DNA of 64,000 nucleotides from JAJRXR01 sp041402005 (lineage in GTDB: Bacteria; Planctomycetota; Phycisphaerae; Phycisphaerales; UBA1924), in contig JAWKTB010000002.1 in the NCBI GenBank assembly GCA_041402005.1, positions 248,001 to 312,000 on the forward strand. Reading direction: 5' to 3'. The notes below the pieces were generated by a model. That model had not been told where the DNA came from and searched no databases. It saw nothing but the letters and a program-made list of their open reading frames with translations. The translations under genes were made by a program, and so were the position numbers. This document shows, in pieces, positions 24,357 to 31,997 of the stretch. Each line of letters begins with the position of its first letter. Positions within the stretch are counted from its first letter, which is position 1.

Positions 24357-24956
24357 TCAGCCGGGGTTGTCGTTGTTGTCGTCGTCGTTGTCGTCTGCGG
24401 GCTCCGGCTCCCCGGTCGCCACGCCCACGTCGATCATCGGCTCGCTCTGCGTCGCCGCGGGCGCCACCGTCGCCGCCGGCTGCTCGCTCGGAACGTACGG
24501 CGGCCTCGCGTCGTTCCCACGAGGCGTCGAACGCGTCGCCTGGATGCTCTCGGGGTACTCGGGGCCCTCACGCAGCGCCACGTCGATCCGGCGCGCCTCC
24601 GACCCCGGCACCGGGATCTGGTTGCGCAGCTTCGTCGCCGCCATGTCCTCGTCGTAGATCTGCCAACGCATCACGTCCGGTGCGTAGTCCGACCCCTCCC
24701 CCTTGTCCTCGTAGAACCGGATCGTCAGCTTCTTCCCGATCGGAACGTCCACCGACCAGAACTCCTGGTTGTCACGCGTGTCGATCAGCGTGACCGTCAG
24801 GGGCTGGTACGGCGTCGAGATGTACGTGAACATGTCCTCCGAGCGCATGTTCCCGCCCGGACGCATCGTGAACAGCGAGCACCCCGAGCCCGTCACCACC
24901 GCCCCGACGGCGACGATGGTCATGGCCCTGGTCAGCAACTGACGGCGGTTCCTCAT
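24357..24956 (-). CDS. Lipoprotein of unknown function
   Basis: A 199-residue lipoprotein: twin-Arg-like start (RNRRQLLTR), hydrophobic core and lipobox G-S-G-C26. The mature domain (about 35-130) is beta-rich (T-Y-I-S-T-P-Y-Q-P-L-T-V-T-L-I-D-T-R). The C-terminus (130-199) is a low-complexity Pro/Ala/Thr then Asp/Asn tail. I know no named family. It is transcribed alone and shares the bidirectional terminator at 24299-24329. The ATG lies about 100 bases from the divergent ispF start. Confidence 0.7.
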   Translation of the reverse strand: MRNRRQLLTRAMTIVAVGAVVTGSGCSLFTMRPGGNMRSEDMFTYISTPYQPLTVTLIDTRDNQEFWSVDVPIGKKLTIRFYEDKGEGSDYAPDVMRWQIYDEDMAATKLRNQIPVPGSEARRIDVALREGPEYPESIQATRSTPRGNDARPPYVPSEQPAATVAPAATQSEPMIDVGVATGEPEPADDNDDDNNDNPG

Positions 24957-25043
24957 GGCTCGGCTCTCCGAATGGCCCCTGACTCGGCACTACGACCCCC
25001 GCACGCCTCTGTTCGCGTCGAGGGATTCCGCCCGTGTTATCGG

Positions 25044-25055
25044 TAGACTCCGCCC
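25044..25055 (+). promoter_or_regulatory. Leaderless -10 element (TAGACT) of ispF
   Basis: TAGACT (25044-25049) lies six bases before the GTG at 25056; there is no ribosome site. The region where a -35 would lie (about 25021) has no TTGACA-like hexamer. Confidence 0.55.
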
Positions 25056-25610
25056 GTGGCTAAAGAGGACGCCCCCCGGGCGCACCCGATTCACGATTCC
25101 AACCCCTTCCCCGCGCAAGACCTGCGCGTCGGGCACGGCTACGACCTCCACCGCCTCGAGCCACGCTCCAACTCCAACACCCGCCCCCTGATCGTGGGGG
25201 GTGTCGCCCTTGAATTTGACCGGGGCCCGATCGCCCGCTCCGACGGGGACGTCCTCCTCCACGCTGTCACCGATGCCCTCCTCGGCGCCATCGCCGGGCC
25301 CGACATTGGCCAGCTCTTCCCCGACTCCGACCCCGCCCACGAGGGCGAGGACTCCTCCCGATACGTCCTCGAGGCCCTGCGGCGCGCCCACGCCGACGGG
25401 TTCGCCCCGATCTCCCTCGACGCGACCGTCATCCTCGAGCGACCCAAGCTGGGCGCCCACAAGCAGGCCATCCGCGACAACCTCGCCCGACTGCTCGGGA
25501 TGCCGACGGACCGCGTCAACGTCAAGGGCAAGACCCACGAGGGCGTGGACGCCCTCGGGGAGGGACGGGCGATCGAGGCCCACTGCGTCGTGCTACTCGC
25601 TCGGCGTTGA
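25056..25610 (+). CDS. ispF: 2-C-methyl-D-erythritol 2,4-cyclodiphosphate synthase
   Basis: A 184-residue IspF, which releases CMP to form MEcPP in the MEP route to isoprenoids. The Zn2+ ligands D30 and H32 (in G-H-G-Y-D-L-H-R-L) and H69 (in S-D-G-D-V-L-L-H-A) are present, as are the F-P-D-S-D/H metal loop and the C-terminal V-K-G-K-T-H-E-G-V-D-A-L-G-E-G-R-A-I-E-A-H signature. The first 22 residues extend beyond the usual start, but the GTG is supported by the leaderless -10 element. The last 18 bases overlap the end of the convergent SDR gene. Function with MurJ/WecA-type lipid carriers nearby is thematic only. Confidence 0.96.
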   Translation: MAKEDAPRAHPIHDSNPFPAQDLRVGHGYDLHRLEPRSNSNTRPLIVGGVALEFDRGPIARSDGDVLLHAVTDALLGAIAGPDIGQLFPDSDPAHEGEDSSRYVLEALRRAHADGFAPISLDATVILERPKLGAHKQAIRDNLARLLGMPTDRVNVKGKTHEGVDALGEGRAIEAHCVVLLARR

Positions 25611-26435
25611 TCTTCCCTGGCCCAGCCGCAGGCGCTTGGTGACCAGCGCCCCGATCACCCGGTCGGTCAGCCCGGGCGTCGCGTGCATCACCGCGAACGC
25701 GACGCGGACCGCCAGCCCCGTCCACACCTCGCGCTGCGGGTGTCGCAGACACCAGACCACCGCCCGTCCGACGCGCTCGGCGGGCTGCAGGAAGTAGTCG
25801 GGCCCCTTGCTCAGGCGGTTGCCCCGGGGCGAGCCCTTCTCGAGCGCGTCGAACAGCTCGGTCTTGGTCCCGATCGGGTGGACGCTCGACACACGGAGCC
25901 CGGCGCCCTTTAGCTCCGCCCGCATCGTGCGCGCAAAGACCTCCTGGCAGGTCTTGGTCGCGCAGTACGCCCCGTAGTAGGGGAGCGTGATCTTGCTCAG
26001 GCAGCTCGAGCAGAACAGCACGTGCCCCGACCCCTGGGCCTTCATCCGCTCGATCGCCGGGCGGACCGCGTTCATCGACCCGAAGAAGTTGATCTCGAAC
26101 ACCCGGCGCAGGTCCGCGTCACTCATCTCGGCGAACGAGCCCTCATACCCGATCCCGGCGTTCGCGAACACCGCGTGGATCGACCCGAACTCCTGGACGC
26201 ACGCCTCGATCAGCCGCTCGCAGTCCTCGGCCTTCTCGACCGATCCCGGCACGCAGACCGCACGCGCCCCCAGCGCGCGCACGCGCTGGGCGACCTCATC
26301 GAGGCGGTCCGCCCGGCGCGCGAGCAGGGCGACGTCCATGCCCGCCCTCGCGCACTCGACCGCCGTCGCGGCCCCGATCCCGCTTGATGCCCCCGTGATC
26401 GCGATCGCCTTGCCTCGGATGTCCACGCTCGCCAT
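25593..26435 (-). CDS. SDR family oxidoreductase
   Basis: A 280-residue classical short-chain dehydrogenase. T14-G-A-S-S-G-I-G21 binds the dinucleotide, N-A-G lies near 92, the catalytic Ser is in F-C-S-S (143-144) and the pair Y157-x-x-x-K161 is intact. The R39/R40 residues after the second strand (LLARR) suggest NADP(H). The last 60 residues contain an amphipathic or membrane-touching helix, as in SDR subfamilies acting on lipids. The substrate is unknown. It follows murJ by 15 bases and is the last gene of the exopolysaccharide/cell-wall block, though with no specific link shown. Confidence 0.87.
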   Translation of the reverse strand: MASVDIRGKAIAITGASSGIGAATAVECARAGMDVALLARRADRLDEVAQRVRALGARAVCVPGSVEKAEDCERLIEACVQEFGSIHAVFANAGIGYEGSFAEMSDADLRRVFEINFFGSMNAVRPAIERMKAQGSGHVLFCSSCLSKITLPYYGAYCATKTCQEVFARTMRAELKGAGLRVSSVHPIGTKTELFDALEKGSPRGNRLSKGPDYFLQPAERVGRAVVWCLRHPQREVWTGLAVRVAFAVMHATPGLTDRVIGALVTKRLRLGQGRSTPSE

Positions 26436-26450
26436 CGCGTCTCCTCCAGA

Positions 26451-28064
26451 TCATGCTCGTGGGCGTGCGGCGCCGGGGTGGAGCAGCCAGGACAGCTCCG
26501 GCGCGCGCAGCACGAGCGCCAGGACGCCGAACACCCCCGCCCCGCCGACCGTCGCGACCGCCAGTCGCGCCGCCCGCGCTCCCCAGCTCTCGACGCCCGG
26601 CCAGAGCAGGAGCAGCCCCCCGACGAACGCGCCCATCGCCCCCGCCATGAGCACGGTCCGCATCACACTCGTGCGGACATCCACGTCGGCGCGCACGCCC
26701 AGCTTCCGTCGTGCCGCGATCCCGAGGAGCACGCACTGGACGATCGCGGCGATCGACGTTCCCCAGGCGAGCCCCGCCTCGCGCAGGCGCCAGATGAGGA
26801 CGAGGTTGAGGACGAGGTTGAGCCCGACCATCGCGACGGCGATGCGCATCGGTGTGCCCGTGTCCCCGCGCGCATAGAACGCGCGGGTCCAGATCTGGTT
26901 CAGGGAGTACGCCCAGACGCCGACCGAGTAGCCGAGGACGACCCACCCCGCGCGCGCCACGCCGCCCGCGCTGAACCCGTCGCCCAGCCCCGAGTAGAGC
27001 GCCCCGACGAGGTCCTCGCGGACAAGCGCCAGCCCGACCGACGCGGGCAGGGCAATGAAGACCGAGAGTCGCACGCCCTTGCGGAGCGTGTCGAGGAATC
27101 GTCCCTCGTCGTCGCTCGCGCGGCTGAGGGCGGGGAAGACCGCCGTCGCGACCGCGACCCCGAACACGCCCAGCGGGAACTGGTACAGGCGCTGGGCGTA
27201 GTACAGCACCGCGTTGGAGGCCTCGTCGAGGGGGTACGCGCGCCCGGCGACCTGCGGCCCGACCCAGACGGGCCACATCGCGATCAGCGTGTCCACGAGC
27301 GTGTTGAGCTGGAGCGTGCCCAGCCCGATGAGCACCGGGACCATGCGCACGAGCATGGCGCGGACGCGTCGCCAGGAGTCGCTCGAGGCGGCGCCCCATC
27401 GGACGCGCCCCTTGAGCGCCGCCCACGACCAGGCGACCTGGACGGCGCCCGCCGCGACCGCCGCGACGCCGATCACGTACGCCCACCCCGCCGGCGTCGC
27501 GCCCTCGACGACCCAGAAGGGCGCGCACGCGCCGATGACGAAGACGTTCAGGATGATCGGCGCCGCCGCCCAGACGCCGAAGCGCTCGTGCGTCTGGAGC
27601 ATCCCGCCCATGATCGCCGCGATGCAGATCAGGGGCATGTAGGGGATCATCACCATGATGAGGTGGAGCGAGAGGTCGCGGTCGGCGTCGGCGGGCGAGA
27701 GCAGGACCGCTGCCAGCACGCCAAGCTCGATCACGACCGAGATCGCGCCCGTGACAAGCGCGAGCATGATGAGCGTGAGTCGTGCGAAGGCGCCGGCGCT
27801 CTCGGGTTCGTTTTCGTCGAGCCTGGCGTACTCGGGGAGGAAGGCGGCGGACAAGGCGCCCTCGCCGAACAGTCGGCGGAACATGTTGGGGATCGCGAAG
27901 GCGGCGGCGAACGCGGAGCCGACCGCGGTGTCCCCGAAGATCCGCACCGTCGCCAGGTCGCGGGCCAGGCCCATGACGCGGCTGACCAGCGTCAGCCCGG
28001 AGACGGTCCGCACCGCCCTGCCGAGCCCCGCGCCCGCGTCCACGTTGGTCTGGGTCTCGCTCAC
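26451..28064 (-). CDS. murJ: Lipid II flippase MurJ
   Basis: A 537-residue MOP-superfamily flippase with about 14 membrane helices, moving lipid II across the inner membrane for peptidoglycan synthesis. The N-terminal V-S-R-V-M-G-L-A-R-D-L-A-T-V-R-I-F-G and F-A-I-P-N-M-F-R-R-L-F-G-E-G-A-L-S-A-A-F-L-P segments are textbook MurJ, including the arginines of the central cavity. The C-terminal helices 13-14 are present. Its start overlaps the stop of the VanZ gene (ATGA), so it is translationally coupled into the exopolysaccharide operon. In this setting it could alternatively flip the exopolysaccharide's lipid-linked unit, but the sequence fits MurJ better than Wzx. Confidence 0.95.
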   Translation of the reverse strand: MSETQTNVDAGAGLGRAVRTVSGLTLVSRVMGLARDLATVRIFGDTAVGSAFAAAFAIPNMFRRLFGEGALSAAFLPEYARLDENEPESAGAFARLTLIMLALVTGAISVVIELGVLAAVLLSPADADRDLSLHLIMVMIPYMPLICIAAIMGGMLQTHERFGVWAAAPIILNVFVIGACAPFWVVEGATPAGWAYVIGVAAVAAGAVQVAWSWAALKGRVRWGAASSDSWRRVRAMLVRMVPVLIGLGTLQLNTLVDTLIAMWPVWVGPQVAGRAYPLDEASNAVLYYAQRLYQFPLGVFGVAVATAVFPALSRASDDEGRFLDTLRKGVRLSVFIALPASVGLALVREDLVGALYSGLGDGFSAGGVARAGWVVLGYSVGVWAYSLNQIWTRAFYARGDTGTPMRIAVAMVGLNLVLNLVLIWRLREAGLAWGTSIAAIVQCVLLGIAARRKLGVRADVDVRTSVMRTVLMAGAMGAFVGGLLLLWPGVESWGARAARLAVATVGGAGVFGVLALVLRAPELSWLLHPGAARPRA

Positions 28065-28501
28065 GACGACGACGTTGTATCGCCCCGCGTCCTGGCGTGT
28101 GCGCCCAGGCGCCAGGCGATGAGGAGGAGGACGCCCCCGGCAAGCGCCATCCCCGTCGCGTCGGCGAGGTAGTCATCGAACGCCGCCGTGCGGTGGAGGA
28201 CGGGGATCGCCTGTGTGAGTTCGTCGATCGCGGCGTAGACGAGGCCGACGCCGACGCTCGCGCCGATGTTCCGGAATGACCAGACCGTCCCGAAGAGCCC
28301 GGAGAGGGCGAGGAGCGTGACGCCGAGCCCGAAGGCGGTCATGTGGATCCAGAGGTCGGGTCGCTCGACGGGGCCCTCGATCTTCAGGTTTGGCCAGTGG
28401 GTCGCGGTGACGAGGGCGAGGGCGTAAAGGAGGAAGACGCCCCGGATCAGGCGACGCCAGCGATGAAGGAGGGAGCCAGGCCCGCCGACGGTGTCGCTCA
28501 C
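28061..28501 (-). CDS. VanZ-family membrane protein
   Basis: A 146-residue VanZ-like protein with about four hydrophobic segments. Motifs: T-H-W-P-N-L-K after the first segment (the family's 'x-x-x-P' start) and A-A-I-D-E-L-T-Q....R....D-D-Y-L-A-D-A-T-G, the conserved acidic pair. VanZ domains occur repeatedly in exosortase/exopolysaccharide loci, although their exact role is unknown. It is coupled to both neighbours by 4-base overlaps (ParA stop to VanZ start, VanZ stop to MurJ start). Confidence 0.86.
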   Translation of the reverse strand: MSDTVGGPGSLLHRWRRLIRGVFLLYALALVTATHWPNLKIEGPVERPDLWIHMTAFGLGVTLLALSGLFGTVWSFRNIGASVGVGLVYAAIDELTQAIPVLHRTAAFDDYLADATGMALAGGVLLLIAWRLGAHARTRGDTTSSS

Positions 28502-29436
28502 GCCGACCGCTCGGCCCGGTGGGCGCCCAGGGGCCCGCTGAGCACCCTGATCTCCGCCTCGGAGAGCGAGGGCGACTCACGGCGCGCCTCGTTCATCGTG
28601 TCCCACTCGCGCACGAGCGACTCGCCCAGCTTCTGGTAGTCGAGCGCGCCCGGCGCCCACGGCGCGTAGTCGAAGATCGTCTGCCCGAAGCTGGGGCACT
28701 CGGCGAGCTTGATGTTGCGCCGCACGGGCGGCTGGTAGACACGGGCGAAACGCCAGGGAACGTCCTGCTCCCTCGCGGCGTTGAAGAAGCCCTCGAGGTC
28801 CTCGACGACCTCACGCGTGTGCGTCGTCTGCCCGTCGTGCATGCAGAGGATGATCCCGCCGACACTCAGGGTCGGGTTGAGGCGCTGGCGGACCATCCCG
28901 ACCGTCTCAAGCAGCTTGCCGACGCCCTGGAGCGCCAGGAAGTGCGCCTGCATCGGGATGACGACCTCGCGGGCGGCGGCGAGCCCGGACAGGGTCAAGA
29001 GCCCCAGCGAGGGCGGACAGTCCATCAGCACGAACTCGAACTCCGGCGCCAGCTCGTCGGCGCGCAGGCGCGTGAGCGCGTGACGGAGGCGCTCGAACCG
29101 CCCGGTGACGCCCGCCAGCTCGCTCTCGGCGGCCGCCAGGTCGGTCTCACTGGGCATCGCCCACAGGTTGTCGCGGGCCTCGACGAGGGCGAGCTTGGGG
29201 TCGAAGGCGGGGTCGGTGAGCACGTCGTAGACGGTTCCCCGCCCGGGCGCGGCGCTGGTGTCGAGCCCGAGGTGGAGGGTGGCGTGGGCCTGGGGGTCGA
29301 GATCGATGAGGAGGGTGGGTCGCCCCGCGCCGGCGATGGCGGCGGCGAGGTTCACGCTGGTCGTCGTCTTGCCGACCCCGCCCTTCTGGTTCATCAGCGC
29401 GATGACGCGCGCCGGTCTGGGAGCCGTCCGTGGCAT
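28498..29436 (-). CDS. ParA/MinD-like ATPase
   Basis: A 312-residue ParA-family ATPase. The deviant Walker A is K18-G-G-V-G-K-T-T25, with both lysines; A' follows as L-L-I-D-L-D-P-Q, and Walker B as F-V-L-M-D-C-P-P. There is no parB and no parS-like site nearby. Instead it lies in the exopolysaccharide/exosortase locus between the WecA-type gene and VanZ. A role in placing the export machine at a cell pole or site, as ParA-like orphans do for other surface systems, is inferred. It has its own possible promoter, TATACT, seven bases before the ATG. Confidence 0.9.
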   Translation of the reverse strand: MPRTAPRPARVIALMNQKGGVGKTTTSVNLAAAIAGAGRPTLLIDLDPQAHATLHLGLDTSAAPGRGTVYDVLTDPAFDPKLALVEARDNLWAMPSETDLAAAESELAGVTGRFERLRHALTRLRADELAPEFEFVLMDCPPSLGLLTLSGLAAAREVVIPMQAHFLALQGVGKLLETVGMVRQRLNPTLSVGGIILCMHDGQTTHTREVVEDLEGFFNAAREQDVPWRFARVYQPPVRRNIKLAECPSFGQTIFDYAPWAPGALDYQKLGESLVREWDTMNEARRESPSLSEAEIRVLSGPLGAHRAERSA

Positions 29437-29449
29437 GGAGGCCAGTATA
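29437..29449 (-). promoter_or_regulatory. Leaderless -10 element (TATACT) of the ParA gene
   Basis: On the minus strand TATACT (29449-29444) precedes the ATG at 29436 by seven bases. It lies in the 24-base gap after the WecA-type gene, so it would be an internal promoter of the locus. Confidence 0.55.
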
Positions 29450-29460
29450 CGGCCTTGGCG

Positions 29461-30921
29461 TCAGCCCTTGGCCGGGCTGGCCCGGGTGATCCGGGCCTCC
29501 TTGGGCTTGTCCCCGGGGCCCTTGTCGTCCTCGGGGCGGTTGGCCAGGTCCATGGCCTGCTTCTCGAACTGCGCCTTGCGGGCGATCTTGATCGCGTAGA
29601 CCGTGATGTAGGCGACGAAGAGGATCGCCAGGGCGTAGATGAACCGGGCCTTGGTCTCCGAGAGCAGGATCCCGAGCAGGGCGAAGCCGGAGCCGATGGC
29701 GTAGAGCGTCAGGACGGCGCCCTTGACCCCCAGCGCCCGCTTGAGCATGTGGTGGAGGTGGTCGGAGTCGGGGTCGGAGAGGCGCTTGCCCGCGAGCTTG
29801 CGCCGGACGATCGCGAGCACGGTGTCGATGATCGGGATGGCGTAGATGATGAGGCCGGCCAGGACCATGAAGGTCTGGCCCTGCGAGCCGCCCAAGGTCA
29901 GCACGATGACGATGGTGAAGAACCCGAGCAGGAGCGAGCCGCAGTCGCCCAAAAATATGGTCGCGGGGTTGAAGTTGTGTGGGAGGAATCCGAGGCAGGC
30001 GCCGAGCAGCGCCATGCACATGATGATGCGGGCGGCGTCCATCTCGCCGTCGTCGGCCATCGCCATGCCGAGCGCCACGACGAGCAGGCCCATCGCGGCG
30101 ATGGCGGTCATGCCGGTGGCGAGCCCGTCGAGGCCGTCGATCAGGTTGGTCGCGTTGCACGCGCCCAGGACGAAGACACCGATGATGACGGTGCCGGTCC
30201 AGTAGATGACGTCGACGGTCAGGTAGGAGCCGATGAAGGGCCAGGGGCCTCCCAGGTCGATGACCCAGAGGAGGTCCTGGTTGCCGAGGATCTTGCCGAG
30301 CGTCGGCGCGAGCAGGCCCCGGGCGACGTTGACGCCGACGTCGCCGTACGCGAGGGCGGCGGCGGCGAAGAGCTGCCCGCCGACCTTCACCCGGGGCGGG
30401 ATCCCCGTCACGTCGTCGAAGAGCCCGACGAGCATGATGACCGTCGTCCCGAGCAGGACCCAGGGGGGGACGGGCATGGGGTACAGGGAGTCGAGGGTGA
30501 GGTGTTCTGTCGGGTGCCACTCGATCCAGCCCTCGAAGAGGGGCGTGGTGGCGAAGTAGCTGAAGAGGATGCCGCCGAGGATCCCGAGGTAGACCGCGAC
30601 GCCCCCGAGGTAGGCGATGGGCATGCGGTGGATCTTCCGCTCGTCGGGGTGATCGACGATGCCGTTGGCGATGGCGAGGCGGCGCACCAAGGGGGTGACC
30701 AGGAGCGTGATCGCGAAGGCGACGACGCCGACGGCGATGTACCCCTGGAAGATCTCGAAGCGTGAGAGTTCGGGACGTCCGCCGATGCCCAGCAGGTCGG
30801 CGATCTCCTGCTGACGCTCGCTGAGGGAGTGGATCTGCGAACCCAGGGACTCGATGCGGCGGACGATGCCCTCGGGGGCCTTCATCGCCGCGTCCGGGTT
30901 GATGGGCGTGGTCAGACTCAT
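29461..30921 (-). CDS. WecA/MraY-type undecaprenyl-phosphate sugar-phosphate transferase
   Basis: A 486-residue membrane enzyme of the PNPT family that starts glycan synthesis by moving a HexNAc-1-phosphate from UDP to undecaprenyl phosphate. Signatures: H91-P-D-E-R-K-I-H-R-M-P near the second helix, N-A-T-N-L-I-D-G-L-D-G-L-A-T-G (Mg2+/catalytic Asp), N-F-N-P-A-T-I-F-L-G-D-C-G-S-L-L-L-G-F and D-S-D-H-L-H-H-M-L. About 11 helices. Unusual: an extra 55-residue helical N-terminus and a charged C-tail (about 455-486). It is coupled by ATGA to the epimerase upstream and likely supplies the first sugar of the polysaccharide. Confidence 0.93.
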   Translation of the reverse strand: MSLTTPINPDAAMKAPEGIVRRIESLGSQIHSLSERQQEIADLLGIGGRPELSRFEIFQGYIAVGVVAFAITLLVTPLVRRLAIANGIVDHPDERKIHRMPIAYLGGVAVYLGILGGILFSYFATTPLFEGWIEWHPTEHLTLDSLYPMPVPPWVLLGTTVIMLVGLFDDVTGIPPRVKVGGQLFAAAALAYGDVGVNVARGLLAPTLGKILGNQDLLWVIDLGGPWPFIGSYLTVDVIYWTGTVIIGVFVLGACNATNLIDGLDGLATGMTAIAAMGLLVVALGMAMADDGEMDAARIIMCMALLGACLGFLPHNFNPATIFLGDCGSLLLGFFTIVIVLTLGGSQGQTFMVLAGLIIYAIPIIDTVLAIVRRKLAGKRLSDPDSDHLHHMLKRALGVKGAVLTLYAIGSGFALLGILLSETKARFIYALAILFVAYITVYAIKIARKAQFEKQAMDLANRPEDDKGPGDKPKEARITRASPAKG

Positions 30922-31958
30922 CCGCTCTCTCCGGCGGCGGGAGCGCCCTTCCGGGCGAGCTCCGACGCGATGTCACGGATGGTAGTCGCCAGGGGGACCG
31001 CCGCCCCGAACGCGATCAGCTCGCGCACGCGGGTCAGGTCGGGCTTGCGGTGGCGCAGGTCCTCGAAGCCGGCGGGGTAGGCGTCGGAGTACGGGACCTT
31101 GACGATCTGTGAGTCGGACCCGAGCGTCTCGACGACGAGCTCCGCCAGCTCCATGATGGTGGTGGGGGAGTCGGAGCCGAGGTTGAACACACGACCGGCG
31201 CCCGCGGGCTCGCGCACGAGTCTGGTGAGCGCCCCGACCACGTCCCGCACGTCGCAGAAGCAGCGGGACTGCGATCCGTCGCCGAAGACGCGCAGGGGCT
31301 TGCCCTCGATCGCCGCGCGCACGAAGCGGGGGACCACCATGCCGTAGTCCCCGACCTGGCGAGGCCCGACCGTGTTGAAGAGGCGGACGACGACCGCGGG
31401 ACACCGCCCCTCGCGCGCGTACGCGAGGGCGAGATATTCGTCGATCGCCTTGGAGCAGGCGTAGCTCCAGCGGGTGACGCTGGTAGGTCCGTAGAGGACA
31501 TCGTCCTCCTCGCTGAAGAGTTCCTTGCCGGGCTTGCCGTAGACCTCGGAGCTGGAGGCGATGAGCGTGGGCACGCCCCCGGGTCGGACCCCCTCGGCGA
31601 AGCGGAGGAGTGCGGAGGTCAGCTCGACGTTGGTCTCGATCGCGCGCACGGGCTCGCGCATGACGAGGTCGACCCCGACAGCGGCGGCGAGGTGGTAGAC
31701 CTCGTCGAAGGTCGCGTCCGCGAGCTCGCCCTCGAGCGCATGGCGCAGGTCGTCCTCGATGAAACGGACTTGGTCGCGGGCACCCGCGAGGTTCTCCACC
31801 CGCCCGGTGGAGAGGTCATCGACGATGGTGACGCGGGCGCCATCGGCGAGCAGTCGCTCGACGAGGTGGGACCCGATGAAGCCGGCGCCGCCCGTGACCA
31901 GGGCGCGCGGGCCCCCTGGCTTTGACGCGGGCGAGTTGTCCGCCGCCGGGCTCCGCAC
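30918..31958 (-). CDS. NAD-dependent nucleotide-sugar epimerase/dehydratase
   Basis: A 346-residue extended SDR. The Rossmann loop is G23-G-A-G-F-I-G-S-H31, followed by V-D-D-L-S-T-G after strand 2. Catalytic S-S-S-E-V-Y-G and Y166-A-C-S-K170. The segment S-Y-A-C-S-K-A-I-D-E-Y and L-F-N-T-V-G-P-R-Q resemble UDP-glucuronate decarboxylases and UDP-glucose 4-epimerases; which of these is uncertain. It would provide a nucleotide sugar for the exopolysaccharide. The start is GTG with AGAGGAG seven bases upstream, and the stop overlaps the WecA-type start by four bases. The frame ends 39 bases after the Wzc-like gene. Confidence 0.9.
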   Translation of the reverse strand: MRSPAADNSPASKPGGPRALVTGGAGFIGSHLVERLLADGARVTIVDDLSTGRVENLAGARDQVRFIEDDLRHALEGELADATFDEVYHLAAAVGVDLVMREPVRAIETNVELTSALLRFAEGVRPGGVPTLIASSSEVYGKPGKELFSEEDDVLYGPTSVTRWSYACSKAIDEYLALAYAREGRCPAVVVRLFNTVGPRQVGDYGMVVPRFVRAAIEGKPLRVFGDGSQSRCFCDVRDVVGALTRLVREPAGAGRVFNLGSDSPTTIMELAELVVETLGSDSQIVKVPYSDAYPAGFEDLRHRKPDLTRVRELIAFGAAVPLATTIRDIASELARKGAPAAGESG

Positions 31959-31997
31959 GGGGGGGCTCCTCTTGACTCGCCCGCGTGGGGCGTGGGA

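Noticed and set aside
28498..29436. ParA as a chromosome or plasmid partition locus marker (origin)
   Set aside because: No parB, parS, dnaA or DnaA-box cluster nearby; the gene sits in a polysaccharide locus.
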